Origin: Stenomitos rutilans HA7619-LM2
GTDB taxonomy: Bacteria > Cyanobacteriota > Cyanobacteriia > Leptolyngbyales > Leptolyngbyaceae
Direction of reading: 5' to 3'
NCBI GenBank assembly: GCA_019358945.1
Contig: JAHHIE010000001.1
Coordinates: 372,001 to 436,000, forward strand
DNA length: 64,000 nucleotides
How positions within the stretch are numbered: the stretch's first letter is position 1; each line of letters opens with the position of its first letter. The notes under the pieces were generated by a model. The model searched no databases. It was not told where the DNA came from and was given only the letters and a program-made list of their open reading frames with translations. Positions 43,861 through 54,243 of this stretch are shown here, in pieces. The position numbers and the translations under genes are program-made.

Positions 43861-45342
43861 TTAAGGAGGGCCACCAGGGGGACGGGGACCACCGCCACCG
43901 CCACCACCACTACCACCGCTACGACCGCCGCCACCGCCATTGCCGCCGCGTCCACCACCCATCCCTGGGAAGAGAGAGGGCGTTCTCGACTGGGGGCGAT
44001 CGCCCTGTGGGAAACTCGTCAACACCCGTTCTCCTTCTTGCAGCCCAGAAAGCACGACCGTTTTGCCATCATCCGTCGATATGCCCGTTGTAATGGGGCG
44101 AAACTCAGGACGACGGCTTCCCTTTTGACCGCCAATTACCTGTACGCCACTCACCCCGTCTTGACGCACGATCGCTACCGTAGGGACGACCAGCACATTG
44201 TTTAAAGTGCCAACGTCGAAGTTGACGCTAGCATTCATCCCAGAGCGCAGAAGGTTTGCAAGATCAGAGACAGACGATTTTACTTCAAAGCTAGTGACGT
44301 TTTGCGTCACGGTTGACTGTGCTGCGACTTGAAGCACCTTGCCATCAAAGGTCTTACCGGGATAAGCATCCACTGTGATTTTGACAGGCTGACCGACTTT
44401 AATTTGGGCGATGTTTGTTTCAGCTACGTTTGCTGAAATCTGGTTGGTTGAAGCCAGGGCCAAAATCGAAGCGGAGGCTGAAGACGCAGAACTACCCGCT
44501 GTTGAAGGCGTAACGAAGGCACCCGGATCAGCATATTTCTTAGTGACAATGCCACCAAAAGGCGCGCGAATAACCGTGTCGTTTAGGTCTGCTTGAATGG
44601 TTTCCAGCGCCCCCTGCGCACTCAAGACCTGTGCACGCGCGGTTGCTACATCTTCTGGTCGAGACCCCACCTTTTGTAAATCTAACGCCTGCTGCGATTT
44701 TCGCACCACTGCTGCGGTTTGATCACGACTCGCACGAGAGGTGATGAGATCTCGCTGTGCCAGCGCCCCATCCCTGAATAGCTGCTGGTTTTGCTCAAAC
44801 GTCGATTCTGCCGATGCCAGCGCCGCTCGGTCATTTGCCAGTTGTGCAGCAGCTTGGGCAACATCTTGAGGACGATTACCTGCAACAGTCTTATCAAGGT
44901 TGGCCTGTGCCTGTGCCAATTGCCCTCTAGCTTGCGTGTATTGACCTTGCAAGTTAGAAGCGTCCATATAGGCGAGAATCTGCCCTTCTTCCACTCGATC
45001 GCCCTCTTTGACCAGCAGTTGCTTCAAAATACCAGACGACTTGGGACTCACATTCGCCGATCGCTCAGGCAGCACGGAGCCATTAGCTGAAATCGTTACT
45101 GGTAGAGTTTGACGCTCTACCAATGCGCTTTGCACCTGGCGTCTCATCTCTCGTCGCTGTGCCGCTGTCATTTGATTAAAGACAACAAACCCGCCGCCTA
45201 AAATCAGAGCCAAAACCAACAGCCCTGCCGCCCATTTCGGTATTCCACGTTTGACCAGATTCTTCACCAGCTTGCTCTCCCCATCTAGCCGTTGTGCACG
45301 CTGCTCAAAACTAAAGATGCTTAAGTCAATCACTCCAATCAA
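43861..45342 (-). CDS. Periplasmic adaptor (MacA/HlyD family) with glycine-rich tail
   Basis: 493 residues. N-terminal membrane anchor (AAGLLVLALILGGGFVVF), then a lipoyl-like half (GSVLPERSANVSPKSSGIL, VKEGDRVEEGQILAYMD), a long helical hairpin (about 135-235), the second lipoyl half (DTVIRAPFGGIVTKKYADPG), a beta-barrel domain and a membrane-proximal domain. The C-terminal 35-40 residues are almost only Gly, Arg, Ser and Pro (GMGGGRGGNGGGGGRSGG...), an extension not typical for MacA. The adaptor links the permease to an outer-membrane channel. Start ATG at 45342; a later internal start would also leave the anchor intact. Confidence 0.88.
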   Translation of the reverse strand: MIGVIDLSIFSFEQRAQRLDGESKLVKNLVKRGIPKWAAGLLVLALILGGGFVVFNQMTAAQRREMRRQVQSALVERQTLPVTISANGSVLPERSANVSPKSSGILKQLLVKEGDRVEEGQILAYMDASNLQGQYTQARGQLAQAQANLDKTVAGNRPQDVAQAAAQLANDRAALASAESTFEQNQQLFRDGALAQRDLITSRASRDQTAAVVRKSQQALDLQKVGSRPEDVATARAQVLSAQGALETIQADLNDTVIRAPFGGIVTKKYADPGAFVTPSTAGSSASSASASILALASTNQISANVAETNIAQIKVGQPVKITVDAYPGKTFDGKVLQVAAQSTVTQNVTSFEVKSSVSDLANLLRSGMNASVNFDVGTLNNVLVVPTVAIVRQDGVSGVQVIGGQKGSRRPEFRPITTGISTDDGKTVVLSGLQEGERVLTSFPQGDRPQSRTPSLFPGMGGGRGGNGGGGGRSGGSGGGGGGGPRPPGGPP

Positions 45343-45915
45343 TCGACGCGCGATCGACGCTTCAGCAACAATCTGTACCTTTCTTAGACTGTATTACCGA
45401 ATGCAAGGTTCAACCAGCGACTTTAATCCAGATTTAGAACGCTCACTTAAGGACTGCCAGACATCCCACAACCCCTACTTAAGTCCTATGCTGCAAACGG
45501 AGATGCCTTGAACCGACACCTGCATATGAGCAACCTCATGACAGAGCCATACTCCATCAAGAGACCAACAGCATGTGTTACCTACAGCCCTCTCACCACT
45601 AGCCACAGACAGAGACCTAAAGCCTAAGACATTTCTGTCACAGGGTCACAGGGCTTAAACGCGCTGTTTCCACAAGGTGGATGGGCCTCTACCTGTAGGC
45701 GACACACAAGATAGATACGGGCTGAAGGCGATCTCTGTACACAGTCGATCGACCCGTGTAACCAGTTCCGGAGTGGATAGTAGCAGGCACAGAAAAGCGA
45801 GATAGGCTGCCAGCTATTGCAAGCAGCTAACCAGATATGAGATAGCCAGAGAGCTTTGATGAAGAGAAATACCTATAAAGGTCTCCCGTACCGTTTAGCT
45901 AAAAGCTTAGCTGGA
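45343..45915. other. Spacer without a recognised gene
   Basis: 573 bases upstream of the adaptor gene. A plus-strand frame (45251-45511) overlaps the adaptor's start and has no support. No repeats, tRNA or terminator of note; a promoter for the export operon is expected here. Confidence 0.4.
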
Positions 45916-46740
45916 TTACACGCGCTCGTTGAGCAAGGCAGAAAACCGCTCGTCTTCCCGAAGGGCATCAAAGTCGGAGTTGGTTCGAGCAATTTCACGA
46001 TACTCGTCTGGGTTTAGCGCAACGGCAAGCTGCAAATTTTCAAGCGCCAGATCAAGGTTGCCTTGGAGTGCATAGCAGCAGGCTTTGTTGTAAAGAGTAT
46101 GAGGACTGTTGGGGCACAGTTCCAGGGCCTTGTCGTAGCTTCTGAGTGCTGCCTCTAAATGCCCTAAATGGTAAAGAGCATTCCCTCGGTTCGTCCAGGC
46201 TTCTTCAAAATCAGGTCTAAACTCTAGCGCCTTGTCATAACTGGCGACAACTTTTTCAATGTGATCGAGTTTTCGTAACGCCAAGGCACGGTTATACCAA
46301 GCCCAGTAGTAGTCTGGCTTGAATTCAATGGCGCGATCGTAGCTCAGAACAGCATCATCATACCGCCCCAGATTGCGTAGTGAAATGCCCCGGTTATACC
46401 AGGCCCAGTAGTAGCTTGGTCTGAATCTGATCGCTCGGTCGTAGCTGTCGATCGCCTCACTGTATCGCTGCAAGTCGTCTAAAGCGCTGCCTCGGTTATT
46501 CCAGGCTTCTGGAAAACCCGGTTCATAGTCCAGCGCTTGGTCATAGCTCGCGATTGCGCTTTCATAGCGTCCCAGATGATATAGAGCGTTGCCCCGGTTA
46601 TACCAAGCATCGGGGTTATCGGGCTGGAGTTGTAGCGCGCGATCGTAGCTGGCAACAGCAGCGCCAAAATCCTTCTGTTTATTTAGATAAAGCCCTTTCT
46701 GGAAAAAGAAGGCAGCTTCCACATCCTGAACGTGGCTCAT
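45916..46740 (-). CDS. Tetratricopeptide repeat protein
   Basis: 274 residues consisting of seven TPR units of 34 residues, each ending with a Pro (AxASYDRALQLQP, AIASYDQALDYEP, AIDSYDRAIRFRP and so on), with the WYNRG/WNNRG pattern of helix A. The C-terminal cap is DEYREIARTNSDFDALREDE, a form found in many cyanobacterial TPR proteins. It is a protein-binding scaffold; the partner is unknown. No signal peptide. The start is ATG at 46740 (MSHVQDVEAAFFFQ). The gene is single with spacers on both sides. Confidence 0.9.
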   Translation of the reverse strand: MSHVQDVEAAFFFQKGLYLNKQKDFGAAVASYDRALQLQPDNPDAWYNRGNALYHLGRYESAIASYDQALDYEPGFPEAWNNRGSALDDLQRYSEAIDSYDRAIRFRPSYYWAWYNRGISLRNLGRYDDAVLSYDRAIEFKPDYYWAWYNRALALRKLDHIEKVVASYDKALEFRPDFEEAWTNRGNALYHLGHLEAALRSYDKALELCPNSPHTLYNKACCYALQGNLDLALENLQLAVALNPDEYREIARTNSDFDALREDERFSALLNERV

Positions 46741-47369
46741 AAGTCCAGTATCTCAATGATTTCCTGTGCTCAATATGCCCAAGAGAGAGAGCAGAGAAAC
46801 AGGGGCATGAACTATTACGCCAAATTGGTTAAACGCCTAGAAAACCGACCTTAAGCGCTGGTTGCTCAAACTGAAGTCGGTAGACAGCTACATCCAACTT
46901 CAGCCACCCTGTCCTGTGCTTACAAGACAATACACCCTCAAGCCACCCCAATACACTACTGTACCTGGACACGATCATGATTCTCATGCTGTTCAGTACA
47001 CCTTTTTAGCACCTTGGCGTCCTTTTAAGGCGATTTTCCGGGAGGCACTCGTACTTCTGGGAATACTGACAGTGGCGATCGTCGAAGGTTTTACGGCTGG
47101 CTCATTGATAGGTTAGCCTTTAGCAAAAGCAAAAAGCTCTTTTTTTGTGAAGATACGATAGAGACTCAGGCGATAAAACGAACCTGCGTCTATGATGACG
47201 GAGACCTGATTTCGACCTGAGCACTACGGAACTAACTGCAGGAGACTGACGCAAAACAAGCCATGAGACTGTTCAGTTTGATGCCCCTTGTGCTTGGCAA
47301 AAGCAAGTGACAAGAGCGGCAAATGCTATGAGCGGCAAGCGATGAGAGCAATTTTTCTTACCCGGATAC
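46741..47369. other. Spacer before the exopolysaccharide locus, with one weak ORF
   Basis: 629 bases. A plus-strand frame at 46862-47116 (TTG start, 84 codons) ends in a hydrophobic helix (REALVLLGILTVAIVEGFTA). It has no ribosome site I can see, so it is not called as a gene. The rest, 47117-47369, is a probable promoter region for the export gene at 47370. Confidence 0.35.
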
Positions 47370-48869
47370 ATGAGAAGCATGGGACATACAGTTCCTTATA
47401 AGATAGTTCCTTATAAGCAATGCAACCGCTTACTTCCGTCGATGGCTGGCTTAGTCCTGCTGTCATTGATGCTGATTGTGGCTCCTTACACCGCAACCGC
47501 ACAAGTGAATAGTAGTCCAGCGACTGCTTCAGGCAACTCGAATACCGACGCTGTTGAGTTCAATGATGCTTACACTCTCGCACCGGGCGATCGAGTTCGC
47601 ATCGATGTCTTCAAAGTGACTCAGTACAGCGGCGAAAATCAGGTTCTTGTGGATGGTACCTTGAACCTTCCTCAAGTAGGGTATGTATCCGTTCAAGGCA
47701 TGACCTTGAAAGAGGCCGCAGAAGCAATCTCAGCAAAGTATGCTAGCGTCCTCAGGTACCCGTTTGTCACGGTTAATCTCCTCACCTCAGCGGCAGTCAA
47801 AGTTGGCATTGCTGGTGAAGTCAATCGTCCCGGTTCGTACACCATTCCACCCGGAGAGGGTGGTTCGCAGTTACCAACTGTAACGCGTGCCATTCAACTA
47901 GCAGGTGGCATCACCCAGATAGCTGATCTGCGTAAAGTAGAAGTGCGCCGACTGTTGCGCTCAGGAACCAACCGGGTGATTCAAGTTAACCTGTGGGATT
48001 TTCTTCAAACAGGCAACCTCCGTCGCGATATTACCCTCCGCAGCGGTGACAGCATTTATATTCCGACTGTAACGCAGACCAATCTGGCAGAATCTGTTCA
48101 ACTGTCAGCCGCGAGTTTTGCCGCTGATAAGAGTGTTCCGCTCAATATTGCGATCGTTGGAGAAGTCTATCGCCCTGGTCCATACACCGTAACGGCCTCC
48201 GCCAAAACTGGTGCCGCTGGTGAAACTGGTCAGACAGGCGGTGGTGGTAGTGAACGCCCCCCAACTATTACACGCGCCATTCAGGTAGCGGGTGGTATCA
48301 AACCCCAGGCAGATGTTCGTCGTATTCAGGTACGTCGCCTTGCCCGTAATGGGGTCGAACAAATCATCAGCATCAATCTTTGGCAGCTTTTGCAGTCGGG
48401 TGATCTTAACCAAGATCTGATCTTGCAAGACCGAGATACAGTTGTCATTCCAACAGCCACAGCACTCTCCGCCGCAGAATCAACCCAAATTGCTGCTGCC
48501 AGCTTTTCGCCCGACAGTATCCGCGTCAATGTGGTAGGTGAAGTCAAACAGCCAGGCGTGGTCAAGGTGCCCCCAAATACGCCGCTTAATCAAGCTTTAC
48601 TTGCGGCAGGGGGCTTTAATATTCGTGCCAAACAGAAAAGCGTTGAGTTAGTGCGGCTCAATACAGATGGCACTGTAACTCGGCGAACGATCGCTATAGA
48701 TTTTGCTCGTGGGTTAGACGAGCAGGGAAACCCCGCACTCCGCAACGATGACATTGTAGTCGTCAACCGTTCTGCACTTACAGTCTTCTCTGACAACTTA
48801 GGCTCTGTGTTAAACCCTGTGAATGGCTTTCTTTCTGTATTCAGCATCTTTAGAATTTTTACTCAATAG
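47370..48869 (+). CDS. Polysaccharide export protein (Wza-like, SLBB domains)
   Basis: 499 residues. Signal peptide ends near YTATAQ-VNSS (about residue 47). A poly-export domain (YTLAPGDRVRIDVFKVTQYS, LPQVGYVSVQGMTLKEAAEAI) is followed by three SLBB-type units, each with GEVxxPGxxxVxxxxxPTxTRAIQxAGG (about 155, 255 and 390). It should form the outer-membrane or periplasmic conduit for exopolysaccharide. The last residues (FLSVFSIFRIF) are hydrophobic. The signal peptide contains a small tandem duplication, VPYKIVPYK, from a doubled AGTTCCTTATAAG stretch. Located 134 bases before the BY-kinase, so the pair probably works together as in Wza-Wzc systems. Confidence 0.9.
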   Translation: MRSMGHTVPYKIVPYKQCNRLLPSMAGLVLLSLMLIVAPYTATAQVNSSPATASGNSNTDAVEFNDAYTLAPGDRVRIDVFKVTQYSGENQVLVDGTLNLPQVGYVSVQGMTLKEAAEAISAKYASVLRYPFVTVNLLTSAAVKVGIAGEVNRPGSYTIPPGEGGSQLPTVTRAIQLAGGITQIADLRKVEVRRLLRSGTNRVIQVNLWDFLQTGNLRRDITLRSGDSIYIPTVTQTNLAESVQLSAASFAADKSVPLNIAIVGEVYRPGPYTVTASAKTGAAGETGQTGGGGSERPPTITRAIQVAGGIKPQADVRRIQVRRLARNGVEQIISINLWQLLQSGDLNQDLILQDRDTVVIPTATALSAAESTQIAAASFSPDSIRVNVVGEVKQPGVVKVPPNTPLNQALLAAGGFNIRAKQKSVELVRLNTDGTVTRRTIAIDFARGLDEQGNPALRNDDIVVVNRSALTVFSDNLGSVLNPVNGFLSVFSIFRIFTQ

Positions 48870-49003
48870 AGTTGCGAAGGAGTCAAACTGTATCGTATTC
48901 GAATCAAAGTTGCCTTTCAGTGTGAGATAGTCGCATCCAGATTATCATCTAGCAAGCAATAAATACTTGCGGGCCCCAGTCAGTACGTGTAGAGATCATC
49001 AAA

Positions 49004-51286
49004 ATGGAGAATGAACGAACCTCTCAACCATTGGCAACCTCAGAGAATGGTAGACGCTTTCAGTGGTTGCCGTTAGCCAATTCAGCCCAAACGGATGATG
49101 TGGACGAAGGCGGCTTGAACCTGGGGCAAGTGGTCGCGACTCTGCGCCGCAGAATTTTCATCATTGCTGGAGTTACAACCGTTGTTACGTCACTCGCTTT
49201 ACTGAAAGCTTTGACCAGCAAGCCACTTTATCAGTCCAGCTTCGAGATTTTAACCAAGCCTGTAACCGTTGAAAACCAGGTAATTTCGTCCGTTCCTCAA
49301 AGCTTGAGTAAAGAACAACAACAGCAACAATCGGCTGAAGCAAAAGGGATCGATGAAACAAAATTAAAGTTGCTAAAAAGTCCGATCATTTTATCGTCGA
49401 TCGCCAAGCAGCTTCAGCTTAAGTATCCAGACATTGATGCGGACTCTTTAGCCGCAGGGCTGGTCGTTACAGGAACCACCACTAGCGAAATTCTAAGTGT
49501 GAGTTATCAAGATGGAAATCCTGATAAAGTCAAGGCAATCTTGTCTTTAGTGTCAGATGCCTATTTGAGATACAGCCTGGAAGAACGCCTGGCAGATGTT
49601 CGGCAAGGGATTGATTTTGTCAACGCTCAGCTTCCTCAACTTCAAAAACGCGTTGAAGCCATTCAAGATCAACTTCAGGGCTTCCGTCAGCAGTACAATC
49701 TCATCGATCCGGAGTCCAAGGGAAAACAGCTTACAGAACAAACAACGACTATCAGCCAGCAGTGGCTCGACACGCAGGTCAAATTAAACGAAGCGCGTGC
49801 GCTTTACCTGAACCTGAGCTTAGCTTTAGAACAGCAAACAGATGATTCTGCGGCTTCCACGGCCCTGAGTGACAATGCCCGCTATCAAAAATTGCTAAAC
49901 CAAATTTTAGAAGTAGAAAGCCAGCGAGCAGCTGAATCGTCTTTGTACTTAGACAAAAGCCCAAACGTTCAAGTGCTGCAAACTCAAGAAAAAAACCTCC
50001 TTCCCCTATTGCAACGAGAAGGGCGGCGGGTACAGGAAGAAGTAGCGAGCAAAATTCGAGACTTAGAAGCTCGAAGCCGAATTTTAGCTCAAACTTCAAC
50101 CGGGCTAAATCAGCAAGTGAAACAGCTATCAGCGATTTCCCGTCAGTACGTGGATATTCAACGGGAACTTACGATCGCGACTGAAAACCTGAATCAGTTT
50201 TTGACCAAGCGAGAAGCACTCCGCATTGATGCTGGGCAGCGAAAGACCCCCTGGCAACTCCTGACACCACCTACAGAACCGATTCCGTCTTCAGCCAATG
50301 TGAAGCGTACTGCTTTATTAGGAGCAATTCTAGGGCTTCTGGTAGGAATTGGCATCGCCTTGCTTCTAGACAAACTCAGCAATGTACTCCATACGTCAGA
50401 GGACGTTAAAACAACAACGAAGTTACCCATCTTGGGCGTCATTCCGTTCAATCCAGAGTTGGCTGCTTTAGAGACCTTGATTCCTTTGGATAAAGTTAGT
50501 TCTCTAACTGATATGGCTGGTCTAGTGCATCAAATGCGGCAACGCTTAGGTTTCAACAGCAGCAAAAGCCCACGTTACTATTCCGCCTCGCCCTTTCAAG
50601 AAGCGTTTCGATCGCTCTACGCCAATATTCTTCTGCTCAATCCTGATGAACGCATTCGCTCACTCGTCGTTAGTTCTGCTACACCTGGCGAAGGTAAGTC
50701 CACTACAGCAATTTATCTCGCACAAGCCGCTGCTGCTTTGGGTCAGAGGGTACTGCTAGTAGATGCTGACTTGCGTTTGCCTCAACTGCATAGCCGTCTA
50801 GACCTAGAAAATGGTGCTGGACTTAGCACAGTCATTGCCTCAGACCTGGATTTTGAGCGCGTTGTGCAGAAATCGCTTCTAGATAGCAATCTTTCTGTCT
50901 TAACCTCTGGTCAAGTGCCTCCAGATCCTACAAAACTGCTCTCGTCCAAAAAAATGCAGGGATTAATAGATCAATTTAACGCAGCCTATGACCTAGTCAT
51001 TTATGACATGCCTCCTATTTTAGGATTGGCAGATGTCAAGTTGCTAGCACTCCGAACCGATGGCATTGTGATGGTTGTTGGTTTAGATAAAGCAAAGGCA
51101 TCAGTAGTAACGCAGGCCTTAGAAACACTCAAACCAACCTCTATCCAGATCCTTGGAGTTGTGGCTAATGGGTCGAAAGAATTGATTCCAACCATGTACA
51201 ACTCCTATCATCGCTATGGCTCTTCAGAGGCCATGAAGCGGGCTGATGAAGTCACCGAGACAGCGGTAAAGTCAGCAGGGGATTAA
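49004..51286 (+). CDS. Wzz-type chain-length regulator fused to a BY-kinase (Wzc-like)
   Basis: 760 residues. N-terminal Wzz domain with membrane helix 1 (RRRIFIIAGVTTVVTSLALL), coiled-coil region (about 190-400), membrane helix 2 (TALLGAILGLLVGIGIALLL), then the tyrosine kinase domain. There, Walker A is SATPGEGKSTTA (about 558-569), Walker A' is VLLVDADLRLPQL and Walker B is LVIYDMPPILGL. The C-terminus has only a short tyrosine cluster (MYNSYHRYG), fewer than the six or so in E. coli Wzc. BY-kinases control polymer length and export by cycling phosphorylation. The partner is the Wza-like gene upstream. A good start is ATG at 49004. Confidence 0.92.
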   Translation: MENERTSQPLATSENGRRFQWLPLANSAQTDDVDEGGLNLGQVVATLRRRIFIIAGVTTVVTSLALLKALTSKPLYQSSFEILTKPVTVENQVISSVPQSLSKEQQQQQSAEAKGIDETKLKLLKSPIILSSIAKQLQLKYPDIDADSLAAGLVVTGTTTSEILSVSYQDGNPDKVKAILSLVSDAYLRYSLEERLADVRQGIDFVNAQLPQLQKRVEAIQDQLQGFRQQYNLIDPESKGKQLTEQTTTISQQWLDTQVKLNEARALYLNLSLALEQQTDDSAASTALSDNARYQKLLNQILEVESQRAAESSLYLDKSPNVQVLQTQEKNLLPLLQREGRRVQEEVASKIRDLEARSRILAQTSTGLNQQVKQLSAISRQYVDIQRELTIATENLNQFLTKREALRIDAGQRKTPWQLLTPPTEPIPSSANVKRTALLGAILGLLVGIGIALLLDKLSNVLHTSEDVKTTTKLPILGVIPFNPELAALETLIPLDKVSSLTDMAGLVHQMRQRLGFNSSKSPRYYSASPFQEAFRSLYANILLLNPDERIRSLVVSSATPGEGKSTTAIYLAQAAAALGQRVLLVDADLRLPQLHSRLDLENGAGLSTVIASDLDFERVVQKSLLDSNLSVLTSGQVPPDPTKLLSSKKMQGLIDQFNAAYDLVIYDMPPILGLADVKLLALRTDGIVMVVGLDKAKASVVTQALETLKPTSIQILGVVANGSKELIPTMYNSYHRYGSSEAMKRADEVTETAVKSAGD

Positions 51287-51380
51287 AGCCCAGTAACCAC
51301 AAGGATAAAGACTTCTAGAATCTTTGTTTAAAGAATATATGGACGTAAAAAGCGTGAAAGAGTAACGAAACGTTTCTGCT

Positions 51381-52085
51381 ATGAAAGTACTGATACTTTT
51401 GACATTAATTGGAGTAATTTGGCTCATCAGTTCGCGCCGTTATAGACATCGTTTTCTGAGACCGATCGCGATTCTAATCGTGATTTATTTGGGAGTAACC
51501 TCCCCTCTCGGTATATCGTTAGTAACTCAGGGTTTAACTGCGTCTTTACCGCCTGACTCAGGAGAGCCTGTGGATTCAATTGTTGTTTTAGGTCGTGGTG
51601 ACGGCGTTCGTAACCGCCGGGTTGAAATTGCTGAACAGCTCTGGCGTGAAAAGCGGTCTCCTAAAATTTTTGCCAGCGGTATGTTAGATGCCGAATTTAT
51701 AATTGAACAACTGAAAAACAACGGTATTGCCACTCAAGCGCTCAACGGCGAGCGGTGCTCTCAAACAACTGAAGAGAATGCCTTATTTACAGCCGCTGTA
51801 CTACGTCCTCAAAACATACAAAAGATTTTGCTTATTACTGATCCACCGCACATGTTGCGATCGGTACTCTCGTTTCGGGCCTCTGGATTCACCGTCATTC
51901 CTCACACAAGTCCCTTGCCTTCTTATTGGGAGCCTGAACGTAGTGTTCCAGTGCTATTGCGAGAGTATACGGGTCTAGTTTCCTATGCTATTACTAATCG
52001 GTTTCGGCAGCGAAGTCCGTCTGAGCTAGAACATCCTCCCATTGATGTCATGATGAAACTGAAGACTTGGAACTGTAAGCTATAA
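51381..52085 (+). CDS. YdcF/DUF218-family membrane protein
   Basis: 234 residues. Two hydrophobic segments open the protein (MKVLILLTLIGVIWLISS and FLRPIAILIVIYLGVTSPLG), followed by the DUF218 domain with VDSIVVLGRGDGVRNRRVEI, KIFASGMLDAEFI, CSQTTEENALFTAAVL and ILLITDPPHMLRSVLSFRASG. Members such as ElyC and YdcF are connected to envelope polysaccharide metabolism, though the exact reaction is not known. Its place behind the BY-kinase (95 bases) supports a role in the polysaccharide locus. Start ATG at 51381. Confidence 0.85.
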   Translation: MKVLILLTLIGVIWLISSRRYRHRFLRPIAILIVIYLGVTSPLGISLVTQGLTASLPPDSGEPVDSIVVLGRGDGVRNRRVEIAEQLWREKRSPKIFASGMLDAEFIIEQLKNNGIATQALNGERCSQTTEENALFTAAVLRPQNIQKILLITDPPHMLRSVLSFRASGFTVIPHTSPLPSYWEPERSVPVLLREYTGLVSYAITNRFRQRSPSELEHPPIDVMMKLKTWNCKL

Positions 52086-52374
52086 ATGCTTGGGGAAACA
52101 CAGCTAAATCTTTTAAGTAGGAAGGCACCACTATTTTATGATGGTAAAGCCTTCTGGCATCCCCAAAAAAGCGGTAGCATTGCCCATGCAGATGTAAACC
52201 CTTTGGCATGGCTGCGCTAGGGGTTTTATGCTTCACCCCGACCTACGTCCATTTTAGATATTACACATACCTACTTAGAGAACAATTGGAGAAATATGTG
52301 CATTTCCCAAAATTTCACGTAAACTTTACGCAACAGAATGAGTTCAATTTACTTAGTACAGCTTGGCAATACAC

Positions 52375-54126
52375 ATGAGTGACTCTCCAGCCTTTTCTAA
52401 TACGTCTTATCAAATTGAGAGGGAACTCGGTCATAATCGTGCCGGCGGTCGAGTGACCTATTTGGCAAAAGATACGCGCACTCAGAAGAACGTTGTCATC
52501 AAACAGTTTCAGTTTGCAAAAACAGGGGCGAGTTGGGCAGAATACGATGCGTACGATCGCGAAATTCAATTCTTAAAGCAACTTGATCATCCGGGCATTC
52601 CTCACTACATCGATTCATTCCAAACTCCCAATGGCTTTTGCATGGTGCAAGAGTACAAACATGCCACGTCTTTATCAGAGAACCGTAGCTTTAACCCAGA
52701 AGATATTCGACGTATCGCGATCGCAGCGCTAGAAATCCTGGTTTACCTTCAGAATCGGATCCCTGCTGTCATTCACCGCGATATTAAACCCGAAAACATT
52801 CTTCTCGACGCAAACGGCGCTGTTTATTTAGTCGATTTCGGCTTTGCGCGCGTCGGTGGGGAAGATGTTGGTGTAAGCAGTGTGGTCAAAGGAACGCTAG
52901 GATTCATGCCACCAGAGCAACTGTTTAATCGGCAACTGACAGAAGCCTCAGATCTCTATGGGTTAGGTATGACATTGATTTGTCTGCTGACTGGTACAAA
53001 ATCTGACCGCATTGGAGATCTCGTTGATATTAGCTATCGTGTTAGCTTCAAGCACCTAGTGCCATCGCTCAACCTAAAGTGGGTAAACTGGCTAGAGAAA
53101 ATGGTAGAACCGCGTTTGAAAGAGCGCTTCCCCAATGCGCTAGCGGCATTAGCAGCTACGCCTACATCCCCTCTACGGCCTCCCGATGCTCAGTTTAGTC
53201 AAGCAACCTTAAAGTTTCATGCTGCTTGTCCAGGCGATCGTCTGACTCAAGTGGTCATGCTTACTAACCCTATCCCAGAAACCCTTTTAGAAGGAAAATG
53301 GGAGATCGCACCGCATCCGCATGATCCTCCCACCGCTCACTACTGTTGGCTTTCCGTTACCCCTGACGCCTTCGCAGACAATCAGGTAGAATGCCAGGTA
53401 ACGGTAGATACTCGCAAGCTCATGGCAGGAAAAACCTATCACCGTAAGCTGCTGCTGCATACCAACACCCTCGCAAAGACCTATTCGCTCAATCTTCAAA
53501 TTCAGACAGCAGCAGCGCCTGCGAAATTTTCCCATCTACCCAAAGGTCTTTTGCTGCTCCTAGGGGCGGCTACTCTTATCGTGAATTGGTTGGTGGCTTC
53601 AGTTGTTCTGAGTATGGGTACAGTTGAGAAGTCAGTTTCTATGGCTGGCTTTGGGGCTGTTGTCGGTACCGCGATCGGTCTCGAATTTGCAGCCTGGTTA
53701 ATGCGATCGGCAGGGGGGCGTACTGGCTCTACAACTTGCACGCTGGCTGCACTAGGAGTAGGAGCTGTGGCTCTGATAGAGGCACTTGCCAGTGATCTCA
53801 CAGCAGCAGGGGCTGTCGTAATTTTAAGTGCAGGGGCAGGGGCCATGAATGGCGCTGTCACTGGAGTGATGGCTGGTATGACAGTAGAAAAGCTAATGGT
53901 CGGCGACAACCCCAAAGCCATTGCTATCACAACGGTTTTGCTTATTGCAACGGTAGGCTCCAGCATCGGTCTAGGCTTCGCGATCGGGTTTATGAACTTA
54001 GCCATACTCACGGTACTGCTCAGCAGCAGCCTTGCTCTAGGCACTTTAGTAAGTCACCTTTACTTAAAACGAGCCAATATGCTCTTCTCTCACCGAAAGA
54101 CGGAACGCTACTTAATTAAGCCTTGA
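52375..54126 (+). CDS. Serine/threonine protein kinase with C-terminal membrane region
   Basis: 583 residues from the ATG at 52375; a start at 52363 is also open. Eukaryotic-type kinase domain (about 10-265): Gly-rich loop as GHNRAGGRVTYLAKD, Lys43 in VVIKQF, catalytic Asp136 in VIHRDIKPEN, DFG Asp154 in LVDFGFAR and the APE-equivalent MPPEQL. The next part (about 285-375) looks like a beta-sandwich (LKFHAACPGDRLTQVVMLTN). The C-terminal third has several hydrophobic glycine-rich helices (GLLLLLGAATLIVNWLVASV; AIAITTVLLIATVGSSIGLG). It may sense the membrane or link signalling to polysaccharide export. Independent of the Wza-Wzc operon by about 290 bases. Confidence 0.88.
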   Translation: MSDSPAFSNTSYQIERELGHNRAGGRVTYLAKDTRTQKNVVIKQFQFAKTGASWAEYDAYDREIQFLKQLDHPGIPHYIDSFQTPNGFCMVQEYKHATSLSENRSFNPEDIRRIAIAALEILVYLQNRIPAVIHRDIKPENILLDANGAVYLVDFGFARVGGEDVGVSSVVKGTLGFMPPEQLFNRQLTEASDLYGLGMTLICLLTGTKSDRIGDLVDISYRVSFKHLVPSLNLKWVNWLEKMVEPRLKERFPNALAALAATPTSPLRPPDAQFSQATLKFHAACPGDRLTQVVMLTNPIPETLLEGKWEIAPHPHDPPTAHYCWLSVTPDAFADNQVECQVTVDTRKLMAGKTYHRKLLLHTNTLAKTYSLNLQIQTAAAPAKFSHLPKGLLLLLGAATLIVNWLVASVVLSMGTVEKSVSMAGFGAVVGTAIGLEFAAWLMRSAGGRTGSTTCTLAALGVGAVALIEALASDLTAAGAVVILSAGAGAMNGAVTGVMAGMTVEKLMVGDNPKAIAITTVLLIATVGSSIGLGFAIGFMNLAILTVLLSSSLALGTLVSHLYLKRANMLFSHRKTERYLIKP

Positions 54127-54243
54127 ATAATTACCAGGCAGTTTGGCTTTATCTCCAGCTTCGCTCTTCATAGCTCTGAGGTGAAAAAGAGCTGAATGGC
54201 AGTCAGTCGTACACGAAGAGGCCTCACTATTTTGATGCTTAGC

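Noticed and set aside
46862-47116. 84-codon plus-strand frame with a hydrophobic C-terminus
   Set aside because: TTG start without a ribosome site and no known family; kept only as a note in the spacer.
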